A stretch of 64,000 nt of DNA, from positions 1-64,000 of the forward strand of contig JAEYWY010000011.1 in NCBI GenBank assembly GCA_023428695.1. Reading direction: 5' to 3'. A program made the translations under genes and the position numbers. Shown piece by piece: positions 25,545-34,393 of the stretch (its first letter is position 1; the number at the start of each line of letters is the position of its first letter). Below the pieces are notes generated by a model. The model saw only the letters and a program-made list of their open reading frames with translations. It did no database searches and was not told the DNA's origin. The stretch comes from Bacteroidota bacterium. Its GTDB lineage: Bacteria > Bacteroidota > Bacteroidia > Cytophagales > Cyclobacteriaceae.

Positions 25545-27929
25545 TTATGAATAATATGAATCTTCCTTCTTCCCGCCGTAATAACCATAGCCATAACCGT
25601 ATCCGCCATAACCATATCCATAACCATAGCCATACCCACCATACCCGTAACCCGGTCCTGACCGGTACACGTCATTCAGAACAATACTCAGGTTCGGTAG
25701 CTTATCAGACGTGTACAACTCGTCGGCTGCACGTAATATCGGCCGGGGTGTGTAGTTCTGGCGTACGATGAAGACCGCGTGATCGGCATACTTCGCCAGC
25801 ACAAGCCCGTCTGTGATAAGTGCAAGCGGCGGTGTATCAATGAAGACAAAGTCGTATTGCTCCCGCAGAATTCCTATTAACTCATCCATACGCGGATTCA
25901 GCAACAACTCGCTTGGGTTTGGCGGTACGGGTCCGCCACTGATGAAGTCCAGTCCCGGAATCTTCGTCTGCTGGACAACTTGCGGCAGCGTGGCCATTCC
26001 GCTCAGATATCCACTTAGTCCTTTTTCGTTGCCGAGCCCGAAGTCGTCGAATATCTTGGGTTTGCGCATATCGGCTCCGATGATCACCACGCGTTTACTT
26101 GCCAGTGCAAACACTGTCGCGAGATTGATCGTTGTGAACGACTTACCTTCGCCACTGATCGATGAAGTGATCATGAACACTTTCTTGTCGCGCCCTTCGG
26201 TGAAGTAATTCAGATTCGATCGTAACGAGCGAAACGCTTCAGCCATTGCCGACTTGGGCTTTTCAAACACGGCAAGATTGCCGGGACCCGGATTGTGACC
26301 GATTCCCCCGATAAATGGAATCGAAGTCACCTTCTCGATGTCTTCCCGGGATTGAACCTTGTCGTTGAAGATTTCGATCAACACAAAACCGATAAACGGC
26401 AGAATGAGTCCGCCCAAACCGAAGAGCAGATAGTTTTGATTTACCTTCGGCGTGATGGCCCCACTGGCAACCCGCGGAGGGTTTACCACGACGATGTCGG
26501 AAGTTGTGGAGGCTTTTGAAATTCCCGCTTCGGCCTTCTTCTGCTGCAGAAAGTTGAACATTGTTTCACTGAAGGTGTAGTTGCGTTGGAGATTTACAAG
26601 TCTTCGCTGCGTGATCGGCAGTGTGCGCAATTGCGCCTCGATGTTCTTGATCTGCTGATCTATACCCCTTTCCTTGATCTTGTCGGTGTTGCGTAAGTTT
26701 GCAAGTGACTCGAGAATCTGTTGCCGCGTCTGGCGCATGCCTTCCTGAAGCCGGCCCGCCTTGGAGGTGATCAGGTCATTCTGAAGTTCCTTGCTGCGCG
26801 GCATCGCATTCAGCTCGTTCTGCAAGTTGATAAGCTGCGTCACCAAAGCGTTGAGGATTCCATCCGTGACACCGATACTCGATGGGAGAATCACCTGCGC
26901 GAAGTCTTTTTGTTCGCGCATGTATTGCTCCAGGTAGGTGTAGTAATTCTTTGAATATGAGACGACGGTCTTTTGTTCGCTCAGCGTTTTCAGCTGATCG
27001 TAGAGCTGCTGTGCTTCTGCCGAGAGGTCGGTGACAAAGTTGCGTTGCTTGAAGCGTTCCAACGCATTCTCATAGAGACGAAGTGAGTCCCCTATCTGGG
27101 CAAGTTGGTCTTCGATAAAAATCAGCGACCGCGTTGCAGCCTGACTTTTTTTCTCAAGATCGTATTGATGATAATGACGTATCAGTGCATTCAGAAAATC
27201 AACTTCCTTTTGCGGTATCGGTCCGGTTACGTCGAGGTTCACCACAGACGAACCCTGCTGCGCCCAGGTCACTTTGAGGTTGTTAATGTATTGTGCGGCG
27301 ACACGCTCAGGATCGCGGATCAACACCGTAAACTGAGAACCTGACAGTCGCTCTACATTGCCGGACTGCTTAACCGTAAACTCGAAACCCGAGCAGTTAA
27401 CACGATCACCAAACTTGTATTCAGTCATGTCTTCTTTGCCTGGTACATAGCAGCGAAAAGTTGACGGTCCTGTAATCTCCAGCGTTAGCGCGCCGTATTT
27501 GTCTTTGCTATGGACTTCGATTTCAATGGGCAGCGTATATTGTTCGCTGTCCTTGAAGTTGCCTTCTTTTCGTATCGACGTCTCGAAATTCAGCGACTCA
27601 ATTACACCCTGTATGAGTGGGTACGACCTGATAATATAAGGCTCGTTGAAGTAATTCCTGTACTGGTTTACAAGCGGGTTGTTGTACAGGAATCGCGCGT
27701 CGGTGTTTTCGGCGGGTTCCCGAATGATAATGCTGGCGGTAACCGGATAAATGCGCGTAGTGTACCGGTTGATCAGGAATGCGATCACAAGTCCGGTGAT
27801 GACACTAAGCACCACAACGTACCAAAGTCGCAACGCGCGAAAGAGCACGCGTTTATAGTCTATACTAATGAACGAACCTGAGGTGGTCTTTTCTCTGAAA
27901 TCTTCAAACTGAGGTGAAATATTTTCCAT
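25545..27929 (-). CDS. wzc: Wzc-like polysaccharide co-polymerase and tyrosine autokinase
   Basis: A 794-residue inner-membrane protein. A Wzz-type domain begins after the first membrane helix (VVVLSVITGLVIAFLINRY, residues ~35-55). A long periplasmic coiled coil follows, then the second helix (LLFGLGGLILPFIGFVLIE, ~500). The BY-kinase domain (~540-750) has Walker A SSISGEGKSFTTINLA, Walker A' VVIIGADMRKPKIF and Walker B DFVFIDTPPLALITD. The C-terminal ~37 residues are a Gly-Tyr run ending KKEDSYYS, with 14 Tyr in all, the site of trans-autophosphorylation in this family. It controls polymer length and export with Wza, whose gene lies 36 bases upstream. The tail is much more regular than the usual tyrosine cluster. 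Confidence 0.94.
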   Translation of the reverse strand: MENISPQFEDFREKTTSGSFISIDYKRVLFRALRLWYVVVLSVITGLVIAFLINRYTTRIYPVTASIIIREPAENTDARFLYNNPLVNQYRNYFNEPYIIRSYPLIQGVIESLNFETSIRKEGNFKDSEQYTLPIEIEVHSKDKYGALTLEITGPSTFRCYVPGKEDMTEYKFGDRVNCSGFEFTVKQSGNVERLSGSQFTVLIRDPERVAAQYINNLKVTWAQQGSSVVNLDVTGPIPQKEVDFLNALIRHYHQYDLEKKSQAATRSLIFIEDQLAQIGDSLRLYENALERFKQRNFVTDLSAEAQQLYDQLKTLSEQKTVVSYSKNYYTYLEQYMREQKDFAQVILPSSIGVTDGILNALVTQLINLQNELNAMPRSKELQNDLITSKAGRLQEGMRQTRQQILESLANLRNTDKIKERGIDQQIKNIEAQLRTLPITQRRLVNLQRNYTFSETMFNFLQQKKAEAGISKASTTSDIVVVNPPRVASGAITPKVNQNYLLFGLGGLILPFIGFVLIEIFNDKVQSREDIEKVTSIPFIGGIGHNPGPGNLAVFEKPKSAMAEAFRSLRSNLNYFTEGRDKKVFMITSSISGEGKSFTTINLATVFALASKRVVIIGADMRKPKIFDDFGLGNEKGLSGYLSGMATLPQVVQQTKIPGLDFISGGPVPPNPSELLLNPRMDELIGILREQYDFVFIDTPPLALITDGLVLAKYADHAVFIVRQNYTPRPILRAADELYTSDKLPNLSIVLNDVYRSGPGYGYGGYGYGYGYGYGGYGYGYGYYGGKKEDSYYS
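25572..25658 (-). repeat. Hexanucleotide GGNTAY tandem repeat in the wzc tail
   Basis: The part of the wzc-like gene coding for residues ~758-786 is an imperfect tandem of the codon pair GGN-TAY (Gly-Tyr), interrupted by a few extra Gly codons and one Pro. The third positions vary (GGC, GGA, GGG, GGT with TAT or TAC), so the tract is diverged and not a pure microsatellite. Gain or loss of six bases would keep the frame and change the number of tyrosines. Confidence 0.8.
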
Positions 27930-27965
27930 CGTTATGAATTCCCTTTCAATCGGATCGGTAAGCGA

Positions 27966-28745
27966 CTACCGCGTAAGGTTAACAACTAGCAACACAAGCG
28001 AAATCGTAGAAACAAAGAGGCTGAAGTTCTGGCCAAAATACCTGCGGAAAGGTCTTTGCCGTAGCGCAGGAACCACCAGCACATCGTTTTGATTGATGTA
28101 GTAAAACGGCGAATTCAGCAGGTCCTCGTCAAGCAGGTTTACGTAGCCCACGGACGTTTCACCATTAAGCTGGCGGATGATCTTCACATTGGCGCGGTCA
28201 GCCAGTTCACCTACTCCACCCGCGAGACCGATGGCCTCAGGCAGCGTTACCCGGTTGTTGAAGGTCGTAATCGTGCCTTCCTGGTCTACTTCTCCCAATA
28301 CGGTGAATCGAAAGTTAACAAGCCTCACTTTCACGACTGCCGACTCGAGATACCGGGATGCGATTGCCTGGAGACTGTCCTGCGCCTGGAAGACCGTAAG
28401 ACCGGCGACTTTGATTTTGCCAATTACCGGAAAAACGATCATTCCCTCCGGATCTACCAGTTCGCTGGTAATTGTGAAGTTGCGATTTCCGGCAGCGTTA
28501 GTGCCTGCTCCCTCCTTAAAGAAGTCGTATTCCTCGGGTGTCAGACTCTCAAAACGCACGTAAAGGGCGTCATTTGGTTGGATTTTGTAGTCAAAAGCGG
28601 GCTGGGAATAGGTGCGAACGACCGTGTCTTTCGGCAGGTCTTTCCTGTTAACGTCGCCCTTTTGCAAATAAACGTACTTTTTATTGGGAACGCAGGCGCC
28701 AAAAATGAGGGTTATCACGCCCAAAACCAGTAAAACCCGGGTCAT
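27966..28745 (-). CDS. wza: Wza-like polysaccharide export lipoprotein
   Basis: A 259-residue outer-membrane export protein. A lipoprotein signal ends at Cys18 (LIFGAC). The export (Poly_export) domain begins YKIQPNDALYVRF (~residue 52) and includes FPVIGKIKVAGLTVFQAQDSLQAI. A SLBB-type domain follows: FTVLGEVDQEGTITTFN and ITLPEAIGLAGGVGELADR-like sequence. A hydrophobic segment near the C-terminus (LFVSTISLVLLVVNL) takes the place of the amphipathic barrel helix of Wza and is common in Bacteroidota members. It forms the outer-membrane channel for the polymer with the Wzc-like protein next to it. It is the first gene of the locus; a TAnnTTTG element lies ~60 bases before its start. Confidence 0.92.
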   Translation of the reverse strand: MTRVLLVLGVITLIFGACVPNKKYVYLQKGDVNRKDLPKDTVVRTYSQPAFDYKIQPNDALYVRFESLTPEEYDFFKEGAGTNAAGNRNFTITSELVDPEGMIVFPVIGKIKVAGLTVFQAQDSLQAIASRYLESAVVKVRLVNFRFTVLGEVDQEGTITTFNNRVTLPEAIGLAGGVGELADRANVKIIRQLNGETSVGYVNLLDEDLLNSPFYYINQNDVLVVPALRQRPFRRYFGQNFSLFVSTISLVLLVVNLTR

Positions 28746-28802
28746 TTCTTCGATTTTAGTGAGTCTAGTTTAGAGGGGCGTAAAAATACGAAAAGGGAAT
28801 GG

Positions 28803-28810
28803 CAAATGTA
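28803..28810 (-). promoter_or_regulatory. Candidate Bacteroidota -7 promoter element before wza
   Basis: On the minus strand these bases read TACATTTG, an exact match to the Bacteroidota -7 consensus TAnnTTTG, placed 58 bases before the wza-like start codon. No clear TTG element is found 19-21 bases further upstream, so the match is partial. It would give a ~50-base leader and could drive the long polysaccharide transcript. Confidence 0.4.
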
Positions 28811-29024
28811 TAATTACGCGGGAATTTGGCGGGAAATTGGGCTAAGCTGCTGGCTACTGGCAACTGGCTGGGCTGGGCAAATTTGAATGCTTCCGACTCT
28901 GGGCAGAAGGTTGCACTTGGGTTGCAGGGGGTACTTACCGCAAGGGCGGGAAGGCCCAAGGGGGCGCAAGGAAGGAGTGTAAAAAATAAATGCGGGAAAC
29001 GCAGGGTCGCGGGGTCGCGGAGGT

Positions 29025-29135
29025 GCGCAGAGAATTTTTGTTGGACAGCAGTGCTCAATGGGCGGAGACGAGATCTCCTTTCACACCCACACCCACACCC
29101 ACACCCACACTCACACTCACACTGTCACTGTCACT
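29025..29135 (+). repeat. Family-C intergenic repeat with CACACC microsatellite
   Basis: The stretch begins GCGCAGAGAATTTTTGTTGG, continues with GGGCGGAGACGAGATCTCCT and ends in a hexanucleotide run of CACACC/CACTCA units from 29082. The same order of elements is found inverted at 40746-40840 and, more degenerate, at 1021-1115. In those copies the microsatellite part is much shorter, so it expands and shrinks independently. Confidence 0.6.
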
Positions 29136-29225
29136 TCACCCACGCTATCATCGTACATCGGACTAAGAGGCGCGAGGGGGAAATAACCTACCGGCTACTG
29201 GCAACTGGCCGACGGCGAGTCCATT

Positions 29226-29300
29226 ATACCTTGCGATAAGTGCTTTTCGAAGGAACCTGCGTGCCCGCCAGAGCGTTTCGCGTCGGCGGGAAACCCTGCC
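29226..29300 (+). repeat. Family-A REP-like hairpin repeat, copy 1
   Basis: The copy runs from TATACCTTGCGATAAG through CGAAGGAACCTGCGTGCCCG to GGCGGGAAACC. Its core is an imperfect palindrome: CCCGCC, then GCG-TTT-CGC, then GGCGGG. It ends at the stop codon of the minus-strand kinase gene. The copy at 41080-41149 has the same position relative to a minus-strand stop codon, and a third, inverted copy of the core lies at 43302-43339. Confidence 0.7.
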
Positions 29301-31370
29301 CTACGCCGGAAGGTAGACCGAGAACCTCGCCCCCGCTCCCGGTGCACCGTCGGCGGCGATGAAGCCTTTGTGATTGTCAACAACCTTGCGCACAATCGCG
29401 AGACCGATACCGGTTCCTTCAAAAGAATCACGTGGATGCAATCGGTAGAAGACGTCGAAGATGCGTTTTCCTTCGCGTGGTTCGAAACCTATTCCATTGT
29501 CGGATATTGTGAGGCGGTGATAGTTGCGGTTTTCAGTGACGCCGTGATATTCGACAGGACCCGTGATCAACGTGTGGGCTATGCGTATTTCCGGCGGATG
29601 TAGCGGATTCGAGAACTTCAATGAATTCGAAAACAGATTCAGAAACAACTGGTGCATCTGGAAAGGAATCGCCCGAATCGTTGGAAGGTCGTCGAAGCGA
29701 ATCGTGGCCTTTTTCTCGTGGATCGACACCTCAAGGTCGCTGCGTACATCGGCAATGGTGCGATTGAGATCGACAGGAATCGGTTCTTCAGAACGACTCA
29801 GTTTCGAGAACGACAACAGGTCATCGATAAGGCGCTGCATCCTCCTGGCACTAAAGAGTATTTTCTGAATATGATCCTGGCCTCTGTCCGACAGTTGTTC
29901 GATCTCTGATATCCGCGAGGCAAATACCTGGATCTTGCGCAGCGGTTCCTTAAGGTCGTGACTCGCGACGAATGCAAAAGACGAAAGCTGGCCATTGGCT
30001 GCTTCAAGATCCCTGTTTTTCAAATCGAGAGCCTCCTCTGCTGCCTTGCGTTCCGTGAGATCACGCGTCACTTTGGTGAAACCAATGACTTCTTTGTTCT
30101 TTCCGTGCAACGCGGTAATGACAACACTTGCCCAGAATGCGGTACCATCCTTCCTGAGGCGGTAGCCCTCATTAATCACCTTACCGGTGATCAGGGCCTC
30201 CTGCAAAAGTTTTTCCGGCAGACCATTCTCCATATCGGCCCGTGTATAGAAGAGGCGGAAATTTTTTCCGACGGCTTCTTCGCGGGAATATCCTTTGATC
30301 TTTTCTGCGCCCGCATTCCAGTGACGAATGTATCCGTCGAGATCGAGAAATATGATGGCATAGTCTTCGACCTCTTCGATCATACGATAGTAACGTTCTT
30401 CACTTTGTTGAAGCTGCTCATTCTTCTGTTTGAGTTCTTCGACATAGTTGCTGATGCGATCTTCGGCAACGCGTTTGTCAGTGAGATCGCGGGTAATCTT
30501 TGAATAACCAAAGACCTCCCCTTTCTCATTGTGAAGCGCGGTGATCGCTACGTAGGCCCAGAACCGGCGGCCATCCTTGCGTACACGCCAGCCTTCATGT
30601 GTAACTGATCCGAGGTCGCGTGCTGTCTTCAGCAGACGTTCAGGCAGACGCGTTTCGCGATCGTCGTGGGTATAGAAGAGCCGGAAACTTTTTCCAATGA
30701 TTTCTTTGGGTTTATAACCGTTGACTTTTTCGGCGCCGAGATTCCACTCCAGGACGATGCCGTCGGGATCAAGCTGTATGATCGCGTAGTCCTTGATCTC
30801 TTCCACCATTCGCTGGTAGCGATCCTGACTCTTGCGCAGTTCTTCATTCTTATGCTGGATCTCTTCCACGTAGTTGCTCAGGCTGTCTTCCGCGATTCGT
30901 TTTTCAGTGAGATCCCGTGTCACTTTAAGAAAGCCGGTCAGATGTCCGTTGTCATCATGAATGGCCGTGATGGATATGCTGCCCCAGAAGCGGGTACCGT
31001 CTTTCTTGAGGCGCCATCCTTCATGGTTGGCGCGCCCGGTTTCTGCAGCTTTCGCCAGTAACTGCTCCGGAAACTTCGCTTCCTTTTCATCGCGCGTATA
31101 GAACAGGCGGAAGTGTTTGCCGATGATTTCTTCAGCTTTGTAACCTTTGATTTTTTCTGCACCGCGATTCCATGACGAGATAATACCTGACGCATTAAGG
31201 GAAATGATTGCATAGTCCTCGACTTCATCGATAATCCGCTCAAAGCGATCTTTTGTAACCGCTTTGAAAGACTTGTCCGAGGCGGCATCGGTTTTGCCGG
31301 ATGCTGACCCGGAATCGACCGCTGGCTTTGTATCGTCAATCATTGAAGTGCTCTTTGTAGGATTTTTCAT
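29301..31370 (-). CDS. Histidine kinase with three tandem PAS domains
   Basis: A 689-residue soluble kinase. Three PAS-PAC units of nearly the same sequence occupy residues ~45-160, ~180-295 and ~310-425; each contains EVEDYAII or a close variant, a GAEK-GY motif, FRLFYT and a T-RDLT end. A HisKA domain follows with H-box FVASHDLKEPLRKI, then a full ATPase domain: N-box LFLNLFSNSLKFS, G1 ISDNGIGFEP, G2 GTGIGLAIVRKVV. All catalytic motifs are intact. No membrane segment is visible, so it senses a cytoplasmic signal such as redox, light or a ligand; the cofactor cannot be deduced. Its start overlaps the stop of the response regulator upstream by 4 bases (ATGA), so the two work together. Confidence 0.93.
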   Translation of the reverse strand: MKNPTKSTSMIDDTKPAVDSGSASGKTDAASDKSFKAVTKDRFERIIDEVEDYAIISLNASGIISSWNRGAEKIKGYKAEEIIGKHFRLFYTRDEKEAKFPEQLLAKAAETGRANHEGWRLKKDGTRFWGSISITAIHDDNGHLTGFLKVTRDLTEKRIAEDSLSNYVEEIQHKNEELRKSQDRYQRMVEEIKDYAIIQLDPDGIVLEWNLGAEKVNGYKPKEIIGKSFRLFYTHDDRETRLPERLLKTARDLGSVTHEGWRVRKDGRRFWAYVAITALHNEKGEVFGYSKITRDLTDKRVAEDRISNYVEELKQKNEQLQQSEERYYRMIEEVEDYAIIFLDLDGYIRHWNAGAEKIKGYSREEAVGKNFRLFYTRADMENGLPEKLLQEALITGKVINEGYRLRKDGTAFWASVVITALHGKNKEVIGFTKVTRDLTERKAAEEALDLKNRDLEAANGQLSSFAFVASHDLKEPLRKIQVFASRISEIEQLSDRGQDHIQKILFSARRMQRLIDDLLSFSKLSRSEEPIPVDLNRTIADVRSDLEVSIHEKKATIRFDDLPTIRAIPFQMHQLFLNLFSNSLKFSNPLHPPEIRIAHTLITGPVEYHGVTENRNYHRLTISDNGIGFEPREGKRIFDVFYRLHPRDSFEGTGIGLAIVRKVVDNHKGFIAADGAPGAGARFSVYLPA

Positions 31371-31855
31371 TTTTCATGAAAACGTCTTCTTGTCGGAACA
31401 TGTCGTTTCAAATGACCGTCACGTGCCGCCTGCCGGTTGCTCAATATTGGCCTCAATGCCTGCAACCATTCTGCATCTCTGTTCGGTTTGATGATATAAT
31501 GGCTCGCGCCTTTCGCGAGCGTACTTTCGACAGTCCTGACGTCTGCACTGGTAGTCATTACGATGACCGGAATCCTGCCGGCATTTATCGTTTCTGCGAA
31601 CGCCTCCAGAAATTGCTCACCATTCATACGCGGCATATTGAGATCAAGAAAAATTACTTCCGGCAACGTCCTCATGCGCGAAAGTTGTTCCAACGCCTCC
31701 ACTCCGTTCCACGCAGTAATGCAATTCAGGTCCGGATTGATTTTTTCCATGGCATTTAAAAAAATCAGCTGGTCGTCCTCGTCGTCGTCAACTAACATGA
31801 CCTTGCTATCGATTTGTGGACATTTCCCGCCGTTTCTAAAAATAAATTCCCTCAT
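31367..31855 (-). CDS. Single-domain response regulator, Rcp1-like
   Basis: A 162-residue receiver domain without an output domain. The acidic pocket is VMLVDDDEDDQLIFL, the phospho-accepting Asp is in VIFLDLNMPRMNGEQFL, the Thr/Ser is in IPVIVMTTSAD and the Lys is in ASHYIIKPNRD. The extended loop after the Asp and the final motif are typical of the Rcp1-like group paired with PAS/phytochrome kinases. The ATGA overlap with the triple-PAS kinase makes that kinase its probable partner. The C-terminal ~15 residues are strongly basic (KRHVPTRRRFHEK). Confidence 0.92.
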   Translation of the reverse strand: MREFIFRNGGKCPQIDSKVMLVDDDEDDQLIFLNAMEKINPDLNCITAWNGVEALEQLSRMRTLPEVIFLDLNMPRMNGEQFLEAFAETINAGRIPVIVMTTSADVRTVESTLAKGASHYIIKPNRDAEWLQALRPILSNRQAARDGHLKRHVPTRRRFHEK

Positions 31856-32030
31856 CAGGAGTATTTACTAAAACGAACTATCGCTTAAAATCTCATGCCA
31901 GCCAGCAATAGAAGGGCGTCGGCAAGGCTGATAGAGCCAAAATACTGAAAAAACCCTGAAAAATAAGGGTAAGCCCTGTGCGGGGGACACAGCGTTAATT
32001 TGTGGGGAATGCCGTTGGGTCAGTGTGTAC

Positions 32031-34148
32031 TCAGAACACGAGGGTAAGTTCGTTATATCCTTCCGGAGTTTTCTTCACGTCAACTTTGCCTCCGATCTTT
32101 TTCGCAGCGGTCTTCACAAAATACAGGTCGTGCTGAACTTTCTCCGGTTCACCGGTTTCGAACTCGGAACCCTGGAGTACATCGAACAGTCGCGGCGTGC
32201 CTTCTTCAACGCTCATGTCGCGATTATCAACGATGCTTACGCTCACACGACCATTGTTTGCGGGTTGAACATTGATCTCAATGAAGTGTTCTTTTTCCTC
32301 AGCAGAATTGCAGAATCGCAACGCGTTGTCTATGGTGTTTTCGAGTACGATACTCATGAGCTCCTTGTCGGTGATAAGGCTCGTATTCCTGACAATGTTC
32401 TTTCTTACAACGACCTTCTCGGGAATTCCTTTCTTCATCTGGAGAGACAACACCTGATCGACAAGTTCGGGCAGATCTGTTTCTGACAGGCTCGGCTTCG
32501 CGTGATTGATCTTGTTAAGCGCAAGCAGACGTTTGAGTATCGAATTGAGAACTTCTGTTGTTTTGCTTATCATCTTCACGTACATCAACGACGTGTTGTC
32601 TTTGATGTCGAGCATAGCGACGTGGCATATTCCCATAAGGGATGCGAGTGGTGCGCGAATATCTTCGGCGCTCTTCAGCACGAAGGTATCGAGTTCGTCA
32701 TTCATTTGTTTCAGCGCGAGGTTAACATGCCTGAGCTCTTCCGTTTTCTTTTCCACGAGACGGTCAAGTTCGACGTTCCGTATACCAAGCTTGCGGTTTT
32801 GTTCGTGGATGACATCCTGGGCTTCCGACAGCTTCCAGTTCACACGTTTCAGTGCGCGGTACGCGACGACAAGTCCGATCACAATAATGACGGCCAGAAC
32901 AGCAATCACGAGGGCCGCCATGTACAAACGCTTCTGCTGCGCAATGGTGGTTTTGTTTGCTTCAATAGTGGCGAGGTTAATGCGTTGTTCGTAGTCGGCC
33001 CGGCTTCGCGCCAGCGTCTGCATGACGTCTTCGTTGTACATCTCATCCTTCAGTGCGATGTATTGGTTGATGTACTTCGAATATTTATTGAAGTCTTCGC
33101 GGGAATGATAAATATCCGCGAGAGCGTGACTTGCGCGCATAAGCGACTCGCTGTATTCATCCTTTGCCAGCACTTCTGATTTTTCAAATTCCGATATCGC
33201 AGCATCATAATCATTCCTGTGCTTGTAAATGCGGCCAATCCAGTAATGTATATCGGATTCAAAACGTCGGTTATCATTTTCTTTGGCGCGGCTCAGCGCG
33301 ATCTGCAGATGCTTTTCTGCAATCACGAAATTCTTAAGATTGAAGTGGGCAACTCCCGAACCCATGTTGGCATTGAGAACAATTGAGGGTGCGCATTCTC
33401 CAACGCATTCGCGAAGCGCCTGCTTGTAGCTTTCGAGGGCCTTTTCGTACTCACCGAGTGCGTTGTAACAGTCGCCAATGTTACTGAGCAGTATACCGAT
33501 ATCGTAACGGTCAGTTTCAAGCTGGATAGCAAGAGCCTTTTCATAATAGGATTTCGCTTCCCTGTAGTTTTTCATCTTACCAAAGAGAACACCGAGGTTG
33601 TTGAATGTGAAGCCTCTGTTTTCGATGTCTCCGTCTTCTTCCGTGAGGGCCAGAACGCGAAAGTGAACTTCCAGGGCATTGTCGTACTCACCAATAAATG
33701 TGTATGCATTTCCAAGGTTCATCAGGATGAGTTTGACATCCTTAGTCTGGTTGTGTCGTTCGGCGATCGGAAGTACGCGTTCAAGCACCTTGATGGATTC
33801 GAGTCGTTTCTCCTGGCGCGCGAGGACCTGTCCGAGCACTCTGCCACCTTCAATAATGCGAATTGTGTCACCTTCGGTGAGTGCGATTTGATAAGCTTCA
33901 TTCGCTGCGGCGTGAGCCAGGGTAATGTCTGAGTAGAGAGTTACCCTTACCTTATTTATCAGGGTCTCGAACCTGTCGATACCTTCTTTCTGAGCAAGCA
34001 CACCTTCAAGTGAATCCAACTTACGGCTCTGTGCATACACATCATTCACAGACAACGCTGCAATGACAAGGAGAAGGAGTGCCTTGCTGAAAAAATTAAA
34101 GTACTTGGGTAAGTAATCCCGTTGCTCGAATCTGTAATGCATGTTCAT
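32031..34148 (-). CDS. TPR sensor protein with degenerate histidine-kinase core
   Basis: A ~705-residue protein: signal peptide or membrane anchor at the N-terminus (ALLLLVIAALSVNDVYAQS), about eight TPR units (residues ~45-370, such as YDNALEVHFRVLALTEEDGD), one membrane helix (ALVIAVLAVIIVIGLVVAY), a coiled coil and a kinase-like end. The usual H-box is replaced: FVLKSAEDIRAPLASL has Glu where the phospho-accepting His should be. The ATPase part keeps the N-box (LENTIDNALRF) but has VDNRDMS for G1 and VQHDLYFV where GLGL is expected. So autophosphorylation is unlikely, and it may act as a scaffold or pseudokinase. ATG at 34148 is chosen over the GTG at 34181; ATG at 34142 is also possible. 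Confidence 0.85.
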   Translation of the reverse strand: MNMHYRFEQRDYLPKYFNFFSKALLLLVIAALSVNDVYAQSRKLDSLEGVLAQKEGIDRFETLINKVRVTLYSDITLAHAAANEAYQIALTEGDTIRIIEGGRVLGQVLARQEKRLESIKVLERVLPIAERHNQTKDVKLILMNLGNAYTFIGEYDNALEVHFRVLALTEEDGDIENRGFTFNNLGVLFGKMKNYREAKSYYEKALAIQLETDRYDIGILLSNIGDCYNALGEYEKALESYKQALRECVGECAPSIVLNANMGSGVAHFNLKNFVIAEKHLQIALSRAKENDNRRFESDIHYWIGRIYKHRNDYDAAISEFEKSEVLAKDEYSESLMRASHALADIYHSREDFNKYSKYINQYIALKDEMYNEDVMQTLARSRADYEQRINLATIEANKTTIAQQKRLYMAALVIAVLAVIIVIGLVVAYRALKRVNWKLSEAQDVIHEQNRKLGIRNVELDRLVEKKTEELRHVNLALKQMNDELDTFVLKSAEDIRAPLASLMGICHVAMLDIKDNTSLMYVKMISKTTEVLNSILKRLLALNKINHAKPSLSETDLPELVDQVLSLQMKKGIPEKVVVRKNIVRNTSLITDKELMSIVLENTIDNALRFCNSAEEKEHFIEINVQPANNGRVSVSIVDNRDMSVEEGTPRLFDVLQGSEFETGEPEKVQHDLYFVKTAAKKIGGKVDVKKTPEGYNELTLVF

Positions 34149-34197
34149 CTCGATAATCTTGGCAGAAAGTTTTAACCACACTCAAAAACTAAACACT

Positions 34198-34332
34198 ATG
34201 AAAAAGTTCATCTACATCATCTTGTTTGCTATGGCAACTTCACTCACTGTTACATCGTGCACCGAAGAAGTGGTTCAACCCACTCAGAATGAAAACGGCG
34301 GAGGCGGCGATGGTCAGGGAGGAAAAATCTAA
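34198..34332 (+). CDS. Small lipoprotein, 44 residues
   Basis: The ATG at 34198 begins MKKFIYIILFAMATSL, a clear lipoprotein signal with lipobox VTSC and the acylated Cys at residue 21. The mature peptide has only 24 residues: an acidic stretch TEEVVQPTQNEN and a Gly-rich end. A longer frame from 34141 would overlap the start of the divergent kinase-like gene and hide the signal sequence, so the shorter start is preferred. The function is unknown. It lies head-to-head with the TPR pseudokinase gene, about 50 bases apart, and is followed by a strong terminator, so it is a single-gene transcript. Confidence 0.75.
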   Translation: MKKFIYIILFAMATSLTVTSCTEEVVQPTQNENGGGGDGQGGKI

Positions 34333-34393
34333 GACCTTCAACACAAGCATCCGTTACACGTGACGCGACTGCCTCACGCTGCGCGTCAAAAAA

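Larger units (their letters stand above)
28746..29300. other. Gene-free gap with several repeats
   Basis: No convincing gene lies in this 555-base gap; the open frames are biased in composition and overlap repeats. It holds the wza promoter region, a 17-base direct repeat GGCTACTGGCAACTGGC at 28852-28868 and 29193-29209, a family-C repeat copy with a CACACC microsatellite (29025-29135), and a REP-like family-A hairpin next to the downstream kinase stop (29226-29300). Confidence 0.6.

Noticed and set aside
1134..28745. Insertion sequence or phage genes in the polysaccharide locus
   Set aside because: No transposase, integrase or terminal inverted repeats were seen; all frames are explained by the locus genes.
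29082..29135. CACACC run as a CRISPR array
   Set aside because: Units are six bases with no spacers; this is a microsatellite.
28826..29239. 137-residue frame over the wza-kinase gap
   Set aside because: It reads through the microsatellite as HPHPHPHP-type repeats and has no homology pattern.
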